A stretch of 5,836 nucleotides of DNA from Acidimicrobiaceae bacterium (GTDB lineage: Bacteria > Actinomycetota > Acidimicrobiia > Acidimicrobiales > Palsa-688), in contig WQVT01000179.1 in NCBI GenBank assembly GCA_009785715.1, forward strand, positions 1 to 5,836, given 5' to 3'. Shown piece by piece: positions 4,973-5,836 of this stretch. Position 1 is the stretch's first letter. Every line of letters begins with the position of its first letter. The position numbers and the translations under genes are program-made. The notes beneath the pieces are model-generated. The model made no database searches. It saw nothing but the letters and a program-made list of their open reading frames with translations, and was not told the origin of the DNA.

Positions 4973-5836
4973 ATGACCAAAGGAATCACGGTGACCGAGA
5001 GATTCGACGCAAGTGCGCTCGGCCAGTGGTCGGAGCCCCGAGCCTTCAAGGTGGAAGGGTCGCAGATCGCCGCCTACGCCGCGGCGACCAACGACCTCGC
5101 CCCGGACGCCGTGGCCGGTGAGGTCGCGCCCCCGGTGTTCGCGATCGTGCCCGCCTTCGGCGCCGGCGGCGGCTCGGTCGTCCGCGAGGAGTACCGCAGC
5201 GAACTCATGGGGCTGCTGGTGCACGGCGAGCAATGGATGGTCTTCCACCGCCCCATCCGGGCCGGCGACGAACTCGAAGTCCGCGGAGCGGTGATCGGGA
5301 TTCACGCCAAATCATCGGGTGTCACCGCCATCATGAAGAGCGAAACACGGAGCGAGGCGGGGCTCGTCAACGAGCAATTCGTGACGATCTTCTTCCGCGG
5401 CGTCGAGTCCGGCCTCGACGTGGGCGAGGCGGCGCCGACCCTGCGCAGCGTGGCCGGCGACGCCCGAAGTTCCGGAGAGTCAGGGAAGCTCCTCGCGGCC
5501 GTGACCTATCCGGTGGATCCCGATCAACCGGCCCGCTACGCCGAGGCCTCCGGGGACCACAACCGCATCCACACCGACGACGAGTTCGCCCGCTCGGTCG
5601 GCCTGCCGGGGGTGATCGTGCACGGCATGTGCACCCTGGCCTTCGCGGCACGGGCCGTGCGGCTCGCCGCCGGCGAGCCGGCGACCGCCGGAGTGGCCCA
5701 ACTCGGGGCACGCTTCACCCGTCCCCTGCTTCCCGGTGATCAGCTGACGACCCGCGTCTTCGACCTCGGCACGCCGAGCGGGGCGGCGGGCACCCGTGCC
5801 GTGCGCTTCGAGTGCAGCGACGGGGCCGGGAACACG
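4973..5836 (+). CDS. Double-hotdog MaoC-like (R)-enoyl-CoA hydratase, 3' end beyond window
   Basis: 288 codons are open from ATG 4973 to the last base of the window, with strong G/C third-position bias. The N-terminal hotdog (about residues 8-146) carries YAAATND and LVHGEQWMVFHRPIRAGDEL, usual in MaoC dehydratase N-domains. After a Gly/Ser-rich linker, the C-terminal hotdog (from about 170) has the hydratase-2 motif YAEASGDHNRIH with catalytic D195 and H200, N197, and the following LPGVIVHGM (H217). These fit hydration of trans-2-enoyl-CoA to 3-hydroxyacyl-CoA. Arginine replaces the usual proline after N197. Only the C-terminal end should be missing, judging by the last beta-strand motifs. 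The start is uncertain: ATG 4973 has AAGGG only 3 bases away, while GTG 4991 has AAAGGA at a better 6-base spacing. The gene lies 10 bp after the amidohydrolase remnant, probably in one transcript, and divergent from the SDR, which would catalyse the next oxidation step. Confidence 0.92.
   Translation, partial: MTKGITVTERFDASALGQWSEPRAFKVEGSQIAAYAAATNDLAPDAVAGEVAPPVFAIVPAFGAGGGSVVREEYRSELMGLLVHGEQWMVFHRPIRAGDELEVRGAVIGIHAKSSGVTAIMKSETRSEAGLVNEQFVTIFFRGVESGLDVGEAAPTLRSVAGDARSSGESGKLLAAVTYPVDPDQPARYAEASGDHNRIHTDDEFARSVGLPGVIVHGMCTLAFAARAVRLAAGEPATAGVAQLGARFTRPLLPGDQLTTRVFDLGTPSGAAGTRAVRFECSDGAGNT

Noticed and set aside
5233..5739. Open frame of 168 codons on the plus strand inside the MaoC gene
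   Set aside because: It is Arg/Gly/Pro-rich with no family motif. The MaoC frame, open to the window edge, explains the region.
1..5836. Mobile element, CRISPR array, toxin-antitoxin or novel defence system
   Set aside because: There is no transposase or integrase, no spaced direct repeats of CRISPR type and no small paired genes. The genes present are ordinary metabolic, envelope and signalling families.

Overview
The window is GC-rich DNA with almost all codons ending in G or C, GTG as well as ATG starts, and protein families typical of actinobacteria (an OmpR-type two-component pair, a divergent actinobacterial-style UppP, and CoA-type SDR and MaoC enzymes). An uncultured actinobacterium, perhaps of the Acidimicrobiia kind, is my best guess. 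The taxon is inferred from protein style, not from a marker gene.

Layout. (1) 3-158, + strand: the last 51 codons of an unrecognised gene. (2) 159-270: an intergenic region with a tandem TCACA repeat of 11-bp period, resembling a PhoP-type response-regulator box. (3) 271-2621, + strand: a two-component operon of an OmpR/PhoB-family response regulator and its membrane histidine kinase, overlapping by one base (TGATG). (4) 2635-3636, - strand: uppP (undecaprenyl-diphosphatase), converging on the kinase with 13 bp between stop codons. A 3 x 11-bp tandem repeat covers that junction. (5) 3686-4603, - strand: an SDR dehydrogenase resembling the 17beta-HSD4/MFE-2 dehydrogenase domain, upstream of uppP on the same strand. 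(6) 4604-4723: a divergent promoter region with a perfect 13-bp palindrome. (7) 4724-4962, + strand: a decayed amidohydrolase with a frameshift and the central part of the gene missing. (8) 4973-5836, + strand: a double-hotdog MaoC-like enoyl-CoA hydratase, open to the window edge. It has no stop codon inside the window, so a finder that requires complete frames would miss it.

The genes form two themes. The left half is signal transduction next to cell-envelope lipid-carrier recycling: the TCS probably regulates itself, and a link to uppP is possible but unproven. The right half looks like part of an acyl-CoA (fatty acid, steroid or aromatic side-chain) degradation locus. Its SDR and MaoC proteins match the two activities that are fused in eukaryotic MFE-2, and the amidohydrolase between them has been lost.

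I see no tRNA, rRNA, CRISPR array, insertion sequence or convincing new multi-gene system. The most interesting items are the amidohydrolase remnant, the PhoP-like box and the helically phased repeat at the convergent junction.
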